A DNA stretch of 64,000 bases from assembly GCA_046296195.1 (NCBI GenBank), contig JBKBLR010000010.1, forward strand, positions 1-64,000, written 5' to 3'. Below are positions 8,524 to 16,973 of this stretch, one piece after another. Source of the DNA: Amphiplicatus sp046296195. GTDB lineage: Bacteria; Pseudomonadota; Alphaproteobacteria; Caulobacterales; Parvularculaceae. Numbering within the stretch: position 1 is the stretch's first letter; every line of letters begins with the position of its first letter. The notes under the pieces were generated by a model that worked only from the letters and a program-made list of their open reading frames with translations, was not told the origin of the DNA and searched no databases. Position numbers and translations under genes: made by a program.

Positions 8524-9230
8524 GCAATCACCGCCTCCAGGCCGGCGACCCAGTCAGGAACGATGTCGGCGGCGCGTCCGTAACGGCGTTCAGTGAAGGC
8601 CTCGGCGTTTTCGGAGGGTTCAAGGTTGAGCTCGACGCAAGGCACGCCGACCGAGCGCGCCTCCATGACGAACCCTGCCGCCGGATAAACTGAGCCTGAT
8701 GTGCCGATCGCAACGAACAGGTCTGCGCCGGCGATCGCCGATGCGATCTCGTCCATAAAGCGCGGCGTTTCGCCGAACCAGACGACGTCAGGGCGCATCC
8801 CGCCCGCGCCCTTGCAGTCCGGACACCGCGTCTCGGGCGTCAGGTCGCCTGCCCAACCGTGAACGGCGTCGCAGAATACGCATCGCGCCTTCAGCAGCTC
8901 GCCGTGCATGTGGAGCAGCCGCCGCGCGCCGGCCCGCTCGTGGAGGTCGTCGACATTCTGAGTCACCAGCGTGAATTCGTCGCCAAGCAATCGTTCGAGC
9001 CTCGCCAAGGCGACATGCGCCGCGTTGGGCGCGACATTCCTCAAACCGGCGCGCCGCGCATTGTAGAATGCATGAACGCGCCCCGGGTCGGCAGCAAAAC
9101 CTTCCGGCGTCGCGACGTCGCGCCAGTCGGTTTTCGCCCAGACGCCATCAGGATCGCGAAAGGTTGAAACGCCGGAATCGGCGGAAATTCCGGCGCCCGT
9201 CAGAACCACGATGCTTGGGCGCCTGCTCAC
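8508..9230 (-). CDS. cobB: NAD-dependent protein deacylase (sirtuin)
   Basis: Sir2-family enzyme that removes acyl groups from lysines using NAD. GAGISADSGVSTFR is the NAD-binding signature, TQNVDDLHERAG and HMHGEL carry the ribose-binding and catalytic His residues, and two zinc CxxC pairs are present (CVFCDA, CPDCKG). Then GTSGSVYPAAGF and ELNLEPSE follow. At 240 residues it is a compact bacterial sirtuin. It lacks an obvious Tyr/Arg desuccinylase pair in the usual position (the segment reads HAFYNARR), which suggests a possible broader acyl range, uncertain. It overlaps the upstream DUF1993 gene by 4 bases. Confidence 0.93.
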   Translation of the reverse strand: MSRRPSIVVLTGAGISADSGVSTFRDPDGVWAKTDWRDVATPEGFAADPGRVHAFYNARRAGLRNVAPNAAHVALARLERLLGDEFTLVTQNVDDLHERAGARRLLHMHGELLKARCVFCDAVHGWAGDLTPETRCPDCKGAGGMRPDVVWFGETPRFMDEIASAIAGADLFVAIGTSGSVYPAAGFVMEARSVGVPCVELNLEPSENAEAFTERRYGRAADIVPDWVAGLEAVIAQRTN

Positions 9231-9730
9231 CGCGCCAGAAAATCGCTCTTGCCCAGCGGCACGCCGGCGTTCCTCAGATTGAGATAAGCGGCGGTGACGT
9301 GAAAATAGACGTTCGGCAGAATGAAGTTCTGAAGGAATTGCCGGCGCTTCATCGTCATCGCCTGATCGCGCATCGGCACCGTGATGTCGCCGTCGGGATC
9401 CGCGTCGATCTTAGCGCGATCGAGATCCTTGATATGGGCGTGGGCCTTGGCGACCCGCTCCCTCAATTGCGCGAAGGTGATTTCCGTGTCCGGAAAGGAC
9501 GGGGGCTCGGCGCCGGACAGTCGCGTCAGGCCGCGGACGGCGATGTCGCACGCAATCTGGACCTGCCTGGCCATGGTGAACATGTCGGGCGCAAGGCGCC
9601 AACCGGTATAAACGGTGTCTTCGACGCCCGTCGCCCTGGCGTGCGTTTCCGCCTTGCCGAGCATGCCGTCGAGGGCGCGAAACATCTGATCGACTGCGGC
9701 GGCGGCGATGCTTGAAGTCGTGTAAGACAT
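9227..9730 (-). CDS. DUF1993 family protein
   Basis: The 167-residue product resembles DUF1993, a DinB-like four-helix family of unknown function: an N-terminal helix with QMFRALDGMLGKAETHA, then a central APDMFTMARQVQIACD and the C-terminal FILPNVYFHVTAAYLNLRNAGVPLGKSDFL. I chose the ATG at 9730, preceded by GGAGAGGAAA; an in-frame upstream start would add 18 residues not matching the family. It overlaps the sirtuin start by ATGA, so the two are likely translationally coupled. Confidence 0.85.
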   Translation of the reverse strand: MSYTTSSIAAAAVDQMFRALDGMLGKAETHARATGVEDTVYTGWRLAPDMFTMARQVQIACDIAVRGLTRLSGAEPPSFPDTEITFAQLRERVAKAHAHIKDLDRAKIDADPDGDITVPMRDQAMTMKRRQFLQNFILPNVYFHVTAAYLNLRNAGVPLGKSDFLAR

Positions 9731-9817
9731 TTTCCTCTCCGACTGAACGGGCCTGCATCCTAACGAGGCTGACGACTTTGCCAAAGGAGGCCGTGATCAC
9801 TTAGAAGCGATTTCAGG

Positions 9818-10239
9818 ATGAAACGCGACCTGTTCGTCTGTCTTGGGAATATCTGCCGCTTTCCGACCGCTGACGCCATCTTGCGCGCGCAAGGCGCCGG
9901 GGGCGTGCGCCAAATCGCCCCCGCCGACTCGCGAGTGATCAAGGCGGCGGCTCGGCGCGGCTTCCGCCTCGATCGCCATCGGGCCCGTCAGGTCGGGTTC
10001 GCGGACTTCTGCAGTTTCGATATGCTGCTGATGAAGGAGCTGCGCAATCAGGCGGAGCTGCTCGCCATGGCGCCGCCGAACCGAGAATGCGCCATCTGGG
10101 TTTTCCTCGATTTTGCAGACGTCGCCGTCCGCGAAACGCCTGACCCCTGTTTCGGCGGCGAAAAGGGCTTTGAGGATGCGCTCGACCTCCTCGAAAAGGG
10201 GGCCGCGCCGGTCTCGATCACATCGCGGAGAGCGAGTAG
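9818..10239 (+). pseudogene. Decayed low-molecular-weight protein tyrosine phosphatase
   Basis: The reading frame starts like an LMW-PTP (FVCLGNICR) and keeps the Cx5R loop, the RRGFRLDRHRARQV segment and the DPCFGG general-acid loop. Three faults point to decay. The serine or threonine normally following the P-loop arginine is Phe. About 20 residues, including the conserved SAGT segment, are missing between residues 22 and 40. After position about 10198 the family ending (GRAGLDHIAESE, stop at 10237-10239) is in another frame, showing a frameshift. The original frame runs on to 10327 only as antisense of the next gene. Also possible is a still-translated but inactive protein. Confidence 0.7.
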
Positions 10240-10757
10240 CTCGCCACGACCTCGTAATGGGCGGCTTCCGCGCCGAGATGCGACGCAAAGAGGTGGAACT
10301 CGTCAACCGGAAACGGCCCTGCGCTAAAGAGACCGTGCTCGGCGCAATAGAGTTCCGCCTCCTCCTTTGCCGCGCCATTGAGATAGGCGAGCGTCACATG
10401 CGGCGTAAACTTTCGCTTCTCCTCAAGGAATCCCGCGCGCCGCAGCGCCGTGTCGACTTTCGCCTGCAAATGCGAGAGCGCCGGCGTCGAAACGGCGCCC
10501 GCCCACAGCGCGCGCGGTTTGCGGTCGCCGAAATAGCCGCAGCCCGCAAGCTTCAGGTCGAATGCAGGCGCAGCGACGCCGGCGAGCGCCGAAGCGGCTT
10601 CCTGAAGGCCATGCCGGTCGGTTTCTCCAATAAAGGCGAGCGTCAAATGGAAGTTGTCATCAGGGATCCAGCGCGCGCCCCGAAAGCCGGTTTGAAGATC
10701 GCTGAGCGCGTCGATGATCGCAGGCGGCGGCGCGATGGCGACGAAGAGCCGATGCAT
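10218..10757 (-). CDS. thpR: RNA 2',3'-cyclic phosphodiesterase (2'-5' RNA ligase family)
   Basis: Two-histidine phosphoesterase with both HxTx motifs: FHLTLAFIGE and PHVTLAYL. The N-terminus MHRLFVAIAPP is typical of ThpR/LigT. At 179 residues the length is normal. The ATG at 10757 has AGGAG eight bases upstream; the longer in-frame start would add 28 atypical residues. It is thought to open 2',3'-cyclic phosphates on RNA ends; its physiological role in bacteria is unclear. Its 3' end overlaps the remains of the phosphatase gene on the other strand. Confidence 0.92.
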   Translation of the reverse strand: MHRLFVAIAPPPAIIDALSDLQTGFRGARWIPDDNFHLTLAFIGETDRHGLQEAASALAGVAAPAFDLKLAGCGYFGDRKPRALWAGAVSTPALSHLQAKVDTALRRAGFLEEKRKFTPHVTLAYLNGAAKEEAELYCAEHGLFSAGPFPVDEFHLFASHLGAEAAHYEVVASYSLSAM

Positions 10758-10871
10758 TGGGAGGCTCCTGACAGGCTGGCGATGACGATCTTCGCCAGAG
10801 AGCCCTTTCGAAAGCTTGAATTGCGGCGCCGTCAAGGCCAACGTCGCGCGGAGATCGACCGTTCTTCAGAA

Positions 10872-11735
10872 ATGCGCGAGCAACGGATTCTTTTTCTCGG
10901 TTACGGTTTCGTTGCGCGGGCGCTCGCCCGTCGCCTCAGCGCACGGCGCTGGCGCCTGTCAGGAACGCACCGCCGCGCCGATCAGGCGCCATTCCTCGCA
11001 GCCGAGGCGATCGAGCCGGCGGCGTGGACCGCGGAAGGGGTGGCGTCGATTGCGTTTGACGGCGTCGATGCAGTTCTTGTCTCGACCCCGCCCGATGAAC
11101 GCGGTTGCCCGGCGCTCGCCGCAGCCGGCGGGGCGCTTTCAAAGGCGGCGCCGACCTGGATCGGCTATCTCTCTACGAACGGCGTTTATGGCGACTATGG
11201 CGGCGCGGTCGTTGACGAGCGCTCGGCCCTGCGTGCGACCTCCTCGCGGGCGCGCGCCCGCATCGCCGCTGAGGAATCCTGGCGATCCTTCGCGGCGAAG
11301 CATGGTCATCGGCTTGTGATCTTCCGCCTCCCCGGCATTTATGGCCCAGGCCGATCCGCTTTCGACCAGATAAGGGAGGGTCGCGCACAGCGCATCTACA
11401 AGCCCGGCCAGGTTTTCAGCCGCATGCATGTCGACGACATCGCCGCCGCCATCGCGGCGTCAATCGACCGTCCGAATTCGGGCGCGCTGTTCAATCTGGC
11501 GGATGACGAGCCGGCGCCGCCGCAGGACGTCATTGAATACGCCTGCCGGCTGCTCGGCGTCGAGCCGCCGCCGCTCGTTCCGCTTGAAGATGCCAATATG
11601 AGCGAGATGGCGCGAAGCTTTTACGCCGACAACAAGCGCGTTTCGAACGCGCTGATGAAACGCGCGCTCGGCGTCACCCTCGCCTACCCGACCTATCGCG
11701 AAGGCCTTGAAGCGATTCTCGCCGGCGGCGGCTGA
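10872..11735 (+). CDS. NAD-dependent epimerase/dehydratase family protein (YeeZ-like extended SDR)
   Basis: The 287-residue product opens with a Rossmann dinucleotide site (ILFLGYGFVARALARRL) and carries LSTNGVYGDYGG, a Thr/Ser-x-x-Tyr region as in atypical SDRs, followed by RLPGIYGPGRSAFDQIR and FSRMHVDDIA. This pattern matches YeeZ/YbjT-like nucleotide-sugar epimerase relatives in alphaproteobacteria. The usual YxxxK is not clear, so catalysis is uncertain. The start at 10872 is the first residue of the conserved N-terminus; the long open frame upstream of it is antisense to thpR. Confidence 0.85.
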   Translation: MREQRILFLGYGFVARALARRLSARRWRLSGTHRRADQAPFLAAEAIEPAAWTAEGVASIAFDGVDAVLVSTPPDERGCPALAAAGGALSKAAPTWIGYLSTNGVYGDYGGAVVDERSALRATSSRARARIAAEESWRSFAAKHGHRLVIFRLPGIYGPGRSAFDQIREGRAQRIYKPGQVFSRMHVDDIAAAIAASIDRPNSGALFNLADDEPAPPQDVIEYACRLLGVEPPPLVPLEDANMSEMARSFYADNKRVSNALMKRALGVTLAYPTYREGLEAILAGGG

Positions 11736-11739
11736 GCCG

Positions 11740-12246
11740 TCAGGCTTTCGGCTTGAAGGTCAGCGCGACGCCGTTGTTGCAATATCGAAGTCCTGTCGGC
11801 GAGGGGCCGTCGTCGAAAACATGCCCTTGATGCCCGCCGCAACGCGCGCAGTGATATTCCGTGCGCGGCACGATCAGCTTCCAGTCGGTCTTCGTGCCGA
11901 TCGCATTCGGCAACACATCGAAGAACGACGGCCAGCCGGTGCCGGAATCGAATTTCTGGTCCGACCGGAAGAGGTCATAGCCGCAGCCGGCGCACGCATA
12001 GACGCCCTCACGCTTCTCTTCGTTGAGAGGGCTTGTCCACGGACGCTCCGTCGCCTCGCGCCGCAAGACGTCGTAGGCCTCGCCCTTGCCTTTCAGGCGC
12101 TCTTTCCACTCGCGGTCGGAAAGCTGCCATTTGTCATAGTCGGGAATCTTGGCCGTGTCTGGCTGCATGAGTTGTTCTTTCGCATGCGCCCGAGTCGCAA
12201 GAGCGGCGGCGGTCGCGGAGAAAAGAAGGGATCGGCGGTCAATCAT
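11740..12246 (-). CDS. msrB: Peptide-methionine (R)-S-oxide reductase, exported
   Basis: It repairs R-methionine sulfoxide in proteins. The domain has the zinc ligands CAGCGYDL and CARCGGHQGH, the substrate loop FDSGTGWPSFF and the catalytic cysteine in RYCNNGVALTF. The usual ending is RYCxNS; here Gly replaces Ser. The N-terminus (MIDRRSLLFSATAAALATRAHA) resembles a Tat-type signal peptide, so the enzyme probably works in the periplasm. It is convergent with the epimerase gene, 4 bases away. Confidence 0.95.
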   Translation of the reverse strand: MIDRRSLLFSATAAALATRAHAKEQLMQPDTAKIPDYDKWQLSDREWKERLKGKGEAYDVLRREATERPWTSPLNEEKREGVYACAGCGYDLFRSDQKFDSGTGWPSFFDVLPNAIGTKTDWKLIVPRTEYHCARCGGHQGHVFDDGPSPTGLRYCNNGVALTFKPKA

Positions 12247-12283
12247 GGGCGGCGACTTTCAATCCTTAGGCGAGGCTCAAGGC

Positions 12284-13213
12284 CTATACCTGCGCGATCG
12301 ACGCCGCCAATAAAAAGGGCGCGAGCGTGAGGAGACCTGCGTCACGGTTCGATCGAAAGACCGTCAGGCAGGACTCCGGCGTGTCAATATCGACCGACCT
12401 CACCTGCCAGACGAAATGGACGGCCGCCGCAAGGAACAAGGCCAGTCCAGCCTTAGGCCCGCCGCCGACGACATAGGCTGACGCGGCGAGGAGAAGCGCC
12501 GCGCCGTAGAACGCAGCCAGCGCAGGCTTCGTCTTCGCCCCGAGGCGGCGGGCGGAGGACTTAACCCCGATGAGCGCGTCATCTTCCTTGTCTTGATGGG
12601 CGTAGATGGTGTCGTAGCCAAGGGTCCAGGCGACGCCGGAAGCGTAAAGGAGAAGCGCGGCAAAATCGAGCGCTCCGGCCACGGAGGAATAACCCATGAG
12701 CGCCCCCCAGTTGAAGGTCAGCCCCAGCCAGGCTTGCGGCCACCAGGTGACGCGCTTCATGAACGGATAGACGGCGACGAGGGCGAGCGACAGGACGCCG
12801 AGCAGGATGGTGAATTGATTGAATTGGAGGAGAACGGCGAGGCCTATGAGCGACAGCAGGATCAGAAACGACCATGCCTGTTTCACCGTGACTTGTCCTG
12901 AAGGAATGGGGCGTAACGCCGTCCGCGCGACCCTTGCGTCGAAATCACGGTCGGCGATGTCGTTATAGGCGCAGCCGGCGCCTCGCATGACTACCGCCCC
13001 GAGCGCAAACAGCGCCGCATAGGAAAGCGCCGTCAGCAGCGAAGGCGGCGCAGCGATCGCGCCGAGAGCGAGCCCCTGCCAACAGGGGATGAGGAGGAGC
13101 CAGGTTCCGATCGGCCGGTCGGCGCGCATCAGGCGCAGAAAAGGCCGCGCCCGCGCCGGCGCATGCCGGTCGACCCAGGTTCCTTTGAGGGCGTCGGGCG
13201 TCGCTGCGGTCAT
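12284..13213 (-). CDS. ubiA: 4-hydroxybenzoate polyprenyltransferase
   Basis: An integral membrane enzyme that prenylates 4-hydroxybenzoate, the committing step of ubiquinone synthesis. The two Asp-rich magnesium/diphosphate motifs are NDIADRDFDARV and YDTIYAHQDKEDD, and about eight or nine hydrophobic segments are present. RADRPIGTWLLLIPCWQG is the family N-terminal signature. I used the ATG at 13213 (309 residues); another ATG 12 codons upstream (13249) cannot be excluded, and neither has a strong ribosome site. Ubiquinone is the electron donor chain entry for the oxidases further right. Divergent from rsmE over 66 bases. Confidence 0.95.
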   Translation of the reverse strand: MTAATPDALKGTWVDRHAPARARPFLRLMRADRPIGTWLLLIPCWQGLALGAIAAPPSLLTALSYAALFALGAVVMRGAGCAYNDIADRDFDARVARTALRPIPSGQVTVKQAWSFLILLSLIGLAVLLQFNQFTILLGVLSLALVAVYPFMKRVTWWPQAWLGLTFNWGALMGYSSVAGALDFAALLLYASGVAWTLGYDTIYAHQDKEDDALIGVKSSARRLGAKTKPALAAFYGAALLLAASAYVVGGGPKAGLALFLAAAVHFVWQVRSVDIDTPESCLTVFRSNRDAGLLTLAPFLLAASIAQV

Positions 13214-13279
13214 GGAGGTCGATGTAATTCGCCAGGGGCCCCATGTCATCTGCGCCAAGGGGACGCTAAAATCCGACCC

Positions 13280-14044
13280 ATGATCCCTCGTCTTCATCTC
13301 GACGCGCCGCTGAGCGACGGCGCCGGCGCAGCGCTGTCGCCGGGCCAGGCTCATTATTTGAGGAACGTCCTGCGGCGCGAGGCCGGAGCAGCCATCCGCC
13401 TGTTCAATGCGCGTGACGGTGAGTTCGACGCAACGCTCGCCGAAATCGGCAAGCGAGGCGCGCTCGCCGCGGTCGGCGCACAGCGGCGGGCGCCGACGCG
13501 CGAACCCGATGTCGGGATCGTGTTCGCGCCGGTGAAGCGGGCGGCTGTCGAACTCATCATCCAGAAGGGAACGGAGCTCGGCGCAAGCTTCTTCATGCCG
13601 GTCATCACGGAAAGAACCAACGCCGATCGTCTCCGCACGGACCGACTCGCCGCCATCGCCCGCGAAGCCGCTGAACAATGCGGCAGGCTTTCGGTCCCGA
13701 CCATTCGTGAGTCCGAGAAATTGCCCGGCGCGTTGCTCCATTGGGATCGCGCGCGTACGCTTTACTATTGCGACGAGGCGGGCGACGAGCCGGGCGAGGA
13801 GTGGGGCGGCGCGAAGGGGCGCGCCGACCCGCTTCTCGACGTCATCCGGCGGCGCGGCGACGGCCCGGCCGGGTTATTGATCGGACCTGAAGGCGGATTT
13901 TCCGATCAAGAAAGATCCTGGCTGCGAAGCCTGCCTTACGTCGCCCCTGCGACGCTCGGGCCGCGTATTCTGCGAGCCGACACCGCCGCGATTGTCTCGC
14001 TGACGCTGTGGCAGGCCGCGGCCGGAGACCTCGCGCGCGCGTGA
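13280..14044 (+). CDS. rsmE: 16S rRNA (uracil1498-N3)-methyltransferase
   Basis: SPOUT-class methyltransferase that modifies U1498 of 16S rRNA. The N-terminal PUA-like part (PRLHLDAPL, QAHYLRNVLRR) is followed by the SPOUT domain with KGTELGASFFMPV, EAAEQCGR and the knot region LLIGPEGGFSDQE, and ends LGPRILRADTAAI. The 254-residue length is normal. The start is the ATG at 13280. The order ubiA/rsmE/gshA is common in alphaproteobacteria. Confidence 0.95.
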   Translation: MIPRLHLDAPLSDGAGAALSPGQAHYLRNVLRREAGAAIRLFNARDGEFDATLAEIGKRGALAAVGAQRRAPTREPDVGIVFAPVKRAAVELIIQKGTELGASFFMPVITERTNADRLRTDRLAAIAREAAEQCGRLSVPTIRESEKLPGALLHWDRARTLYYCDEAGDEPGEEWGGAKGRADPLLDVIRRRGDGPAGLLIGPEGGFSDQERSWLRSLPYVAPATLGPRILRADTAAIVSLTLWQAAAGDLARA

Positions 14045-14124
14045 GTTTATTTCGCTTGGCCGTCGCGGCCGGGGCCGCTAAACGGCGATGCCACACGATA
14101 ACTCAGTGCGACCGGAGGCGTCTT

Positions 14125-15498
14125 TTGAGCGTAGAACGTCAGGCGACCGGCCCCCTGCCGCCGATCGAATCGCTCGAGGACTTGTCCGCCTTCATGGCGT
14201 CCGGCGAAAAGCCCAAGGCGGACTGGCGGATCGGCACCGAGCACGAGAAGTTCATCTATTGTCGGGACACCTTGAAGCCCGTCGGCTATGAAGGACTTAA
14301 TGGCATCCGCGCCATCCTCGAAAAGCTCAGCGAGACGACCGGCTGGGAGATCATCCGGGAGGGCGAAACGCCGATCGGGCTCAAGGGCGAAGGCGCGTCG
14401 GTGTCGCTCGAACCCGGCGGGCAGGTCGAGCTTTCGGGCGCGCCGCTTGAGACCATCCATCAGACCTGCGCTGAAGTCTCGCGCCACCTCGACGCGGTGA
14501 AGGCTGTCGCTGAGCCGCTCAACATCGCCTTTTTCGGCATGGGCTTCACGCCGATCTGGACGCGCGATGAGATGCCCCGCATGCCGAAGGCGCGCTACAA
14601 AATCATGCGCGACTACATGCCGAAGGTCGGCGGCCTCGGCCTCGACATGATGCACCGAACCTGCACGGTTCAGGTCAATCTCGACTATTCCAGCGAAGCG
14701 GACATGGTGAAGAAGTTCCGCGTTTCGCTCGCCTTGCAGCCCATCGCAACGGCGCTGTTCGCCAATTCATCGCTCGTCGAAGGCGAGGATTCCGGCTGGG
14801 CGTCGTGGCGGGCGAACATCTGGACGGACACCGATCCTGATCGCACGGGCCTTTTGCGCTTCGTCTTTGACGACGGCTTCGGCTATGACCGCTACCGGGA
14901 TTATCTACTCGATGTGCCGATGTATTTCGTGCGCAGGAATGGCCGGTATATCGACGCTGCAGGCCTTTCCTTCCGGGATTTTCTCGCCGGCAGGCTGTCC
15001 GTCGTCCCTGGCGAGCGTCCTCATATCCTCGACTGGGAAGACCACATGTCGACGGCGTTCCCGGAGGTGCGGCTGAAACGCTTCCTTGAAATGCGCGGCG
15101 CCGATTCCGGCCCATGGTCGCGCATTTGCGCCCTGCCGGCGTTCTGGGTCGGCCTTCTTTATGACGGCGCCGCGCTCGACGCCGCCTGGGACGTGGCGAA
15201 GGACTGGACCGCGGACATGCGCGACCAGCTGCGCCTCGACGCGGCCCATTACGGCCTCAAGGCCAAGGTCGGCCGGCGAACCGTGCAGGACGTCGCAAAG
15301 GACGTCATCGAGATCTCCCGCGCCGGGCTCAAGGCGCGCGCCAGGCGGGGCGCGATGGCGCCGGACGAAACGCATTTCATCGAGCCCCTGCAGTCGATCG
15401 CCGACAGCGGCGTCACCGTGGGCGAGTTCACCGCCCGACATTTCCTCGACGACCTTAAGGGTGATGCACGGCGGCTGCTCACGGAAGTCTCCTTCTGA
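14125..15498 (+). CDS. gshA: Glutamate-cysteine ligase (proteobacterial/plant type)
   Basis: It joins glutamate and cysteine, the first step of glutathione synthesis. Typical stretches are DWRIGTEHEKF, EPGGQVELSGAPL, YMPKVGGLGLDMMHRTCTVQVN and the Arg-rich active-site region through RANIWTDTDPDRTG. The 457 residues agree with the alphaproteobacterial/plant family. The start is a TTG at 14125 with an ideal GGAGG at 14114-14118, six bases upstream; there is no ATG nearby in frame. The stop codon overlaps a possible CTG start of the next gene. Confidence 0.93.
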   Translation: MSVERQATGPLPPIESLEDLSAFMASGEKPKADWRIGTEHEKFIYCRDTLKPVGYEGLNGIRAILEKLSETTGWEIIREGETPIGLKGEGASVSLEPGGQVELSGAPLETIHQTCAEVSRHLDAVKAVAEPLNIAFFGMGFTPIWTRDEMPRMPKARYKIMRDYMPKVGGLGLDMMHRTCTVQVNLDYSSEADMVKKFRVSLALQPIATALFANSSLVEGEDSGWASWRANIWTDTDPDRTGLLRFVFDDGFGYDRYRDYLLDVPMYFVRRNGRYIDAAGLSFRDFLAGRLSVVPGERPHILDWEDHMSTAFPEVRLKRFLEMRGADSGPWSRICALPAFWVGLLYDGAALDAAWDVAKDWTADMRDQLRLDAAHYGLKAKVGRRTVQDVAKDVIEISRAGLKARARRGAMAPDETHFIEPLQSIADSGVTVGEFTARHFLDDLKGDARRLLTEVSF

Positions 15499-16145
15499 CC
15501 GCGGCGCGCCGATCGACATCCATAGACGTCTTTTCAGATGTCTCGCCAGCCTTACGCGCGCTGGCGCGCAAGGATTCGGCGCTGAAACGCGCGGCGGCCG
15601 CCATTGGCGCACCGGTCATCCGGCGCCGCGAAGGCGGGTTTGCAGGGCTTTTCCGCATCATCGTCGAGCAGCAGGTCTCTGTTCCAAGCGCGCAAGCGAT
15701 CTGGCGGCGCTGCCTTGAAAGCGTCGATTGCCGGTCGCCCGAACTCGTCGCCTCGCTGGGCGTCGAAGGTCTGCGAGCGCTTGGCCTTTCGACCCCCAAG
15801 GCGCGCTACGTCTCGCTGGCGGCGGCGGCCGTCGCCGCCGGCGCCATCGACTTGGCTGGCCTGTCGCGCCTTCCAGACGACGAGGCGATCGCGGCCCTTG
15901 TCGCCATTAAGGGCGTCGGGCCATGGACGGCGTCGATTTATCTTCTTTTCTGTGAGGGGCGCGCCGACATCTGGCCGCCAAACGACGTCGCGCTGAAACA
16001 CGCTTATGGCGCGGCGGCTGGCGCATCCGTTGAACAGCGGTCTCTTGACGAAAAGGCGGCGGCGGATTGGGGCCCGTGGCGCGGGGTGGCGGCGCATGTC
16101 CTGTGGACCTACTACGCCCATCTGAAAGGCCGATCGCCGATCTAG
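15495..16145 (+). CDS. DNA-3-methyladenine glycosylase II-like (AlkA, HhH-GPD), with non-canonical start
   Basis: An open frame of 216 codons encodes an AlkA-type base-excision glycosylase: GLFRIIVEQQVSVPSAQAIW, the helix-hairpin-helix LVAIKGVGPWTASIYL and the catalytic aspartate (about residue 164) in WPPNDVALKHAYG. The frame is closed upstream (TAA 15456, TGA 15462) and contains no ATG, GTG or TTG before a TTG at 15852, which is past the conserved N-terminal half. The best start is CTG at 15495, overlapping the gshA stop as CTGA, with GGAAG seven bases upstream. An ATA at 15522 is an alternative. It would remove alkylated bases from DNA; coupling to glutathione synthesis is suggestive. Confidence 0.82.
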   Translation: MTAARRSTSIDVFSDVSPALRALARKDSALKRAAAAIGAPVIRRREGGFAGLFRIIVEQQVSVPSAQAIWRRCLESVDCRSPELVASLGVEGLRALGLSTPKARYVSLAAAAVAAGAIDLAGLSRLPDDEAIAALVAIKGVGPWTASIYLLFCEGRADIWPPNDVALKHAYGAAAGASVEQRSLDEKAAADWGPWRGVAAHVLWTYYAHLKGRSPI

Positions 16146-16161
16146 GGGTGTGGCTTCGCCG

Positions 16162-16179
16162 CAATTTTCATGAAAATTG
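16162..16179. promoter_or_regulatory. Perfect 18-bp palindrome before the HNH gene
   Basis: CAATTTTCATGAAAATTG is perfectly self-complementary and AT-rich in a GC-rich setting. It lies 17 bases past the glycosylase stop and about 160 bases before the HNH endonuclease start. There is no loop or T-run, so an operator for a dimeric regulator is more likely than a terminator. I cannot assign the regulator. Confidence 0.55.
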
Positions 16180-16338
16180 TCAAAAACCGGTCACGGGGAA
16201 TCAGGTAGAATTTCCCCAAGCTGCCCGTTGTCGGTTAGGCTGGCGGCGCTTGTCAGGAGGGTTTGTCTTCAGTCGCACCGGTTGGGTCAGGGGTTCGTGG
16301 CGGACGTTCACCGCTGCTCCGCGTATCGGAGGCCGGCG

Positions 16339-16905
16339 ATGCAGGTGATCCGTCACGCGCCGGACGGTTGCCCGGCTCTGGTGCTGAACGCTGATTTCCG
16401 GCCGCTTTCCTATTTCCCGCTCTCTTTGTGGTCGTGGCAGGACACGCTGAAGGCGGTTTTCCTCGACCGCGTCGACGTCGTCGCGCAGTATGAGACCGTC
16501 GTTCGCTCGTCGACCTTCCAGATGCGGCTGCCCTCGGTCGTATCCCTGAAGAAATATGTGAACCACGCCCGCGCGCCAGCGTTCACACGCTTTAACGTTT
16601 TCCTGCGCGACGGCTTCACCTGTCAGTATTGCGGCTCGGGCGAGCGCGACAATCTCACCTTCGATCATGTGACCCCGCGTTCGAAAGGCGGGCGCACCAC
16701 ATGGGAGAACATCGTCGCCGCCTGCGCCTCGTGCAACCTCAAGAAAGGCGGGCGCCTGCCCGAGCAGGCGAAGATGTTCCCGGCGAAAAAGCCGGTGCGG
16801 CCGTCGATGTTTGAACTCAACGAACGCGGTCGCGCCTTTCCGCCCAACTATCTGCACCAGAGCTGGCAGGATTTCCTCTACTGGGACTCGGTGCTGGAGC
16901 CCTAA
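16339..16905 (+). CDS. HNH endonuclease family protein
   Basis: The HNH core is complete: FTCQYCGSGE, LTFDHVTPRSKGG and NIVAACASCNLKKGG, with two CxxC zinc pairs. The N-terminal part (ALVLNADFRPLSYFPLSLWSW) and the ending NYLHQSWQDFLYWDS are typical of a conserved alphaproteobacterial HNH protein found outside phages and restriction loci, so a DNA-repair or housekeeping role is more probable than defence. ATG 16339 is chosen because GGAGG lies six bases upstream; a longer frame adds 54 non-conserved residues. Function not established. Confidence 0.9.
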   Translation: MQVIRHAPDGCPALVLNADFRPLSYFPLSLWSWQDTLKAVFLDRVDVVAQYETVVRSSTFQMRLPSVVSLKKYVNHARAPAFTRFNVFLRDGFTCQYCGSGERDNLTFDHVTPRSKGGRTTWENIVAACASCNLKKGGRLPEQAKMFPAKKPVRPSMFELNERGRAFPPNYLHQSWQDFLYWDSVLEP

Positions 16906-16973
16906 TCGAGAGGCGTTGTTCCTGCAAACGCGCTACGTTAGCATTTCCTCCGCTTTCAAGAGGAGGCAAGTTC

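Noticed and set aside
10113..10871. An N-terminal extension of the YeeZ-like gene
   Set aside because: The extension is antisense to thpR and Arg-rich; the conserved Rossmann start is at 10872.
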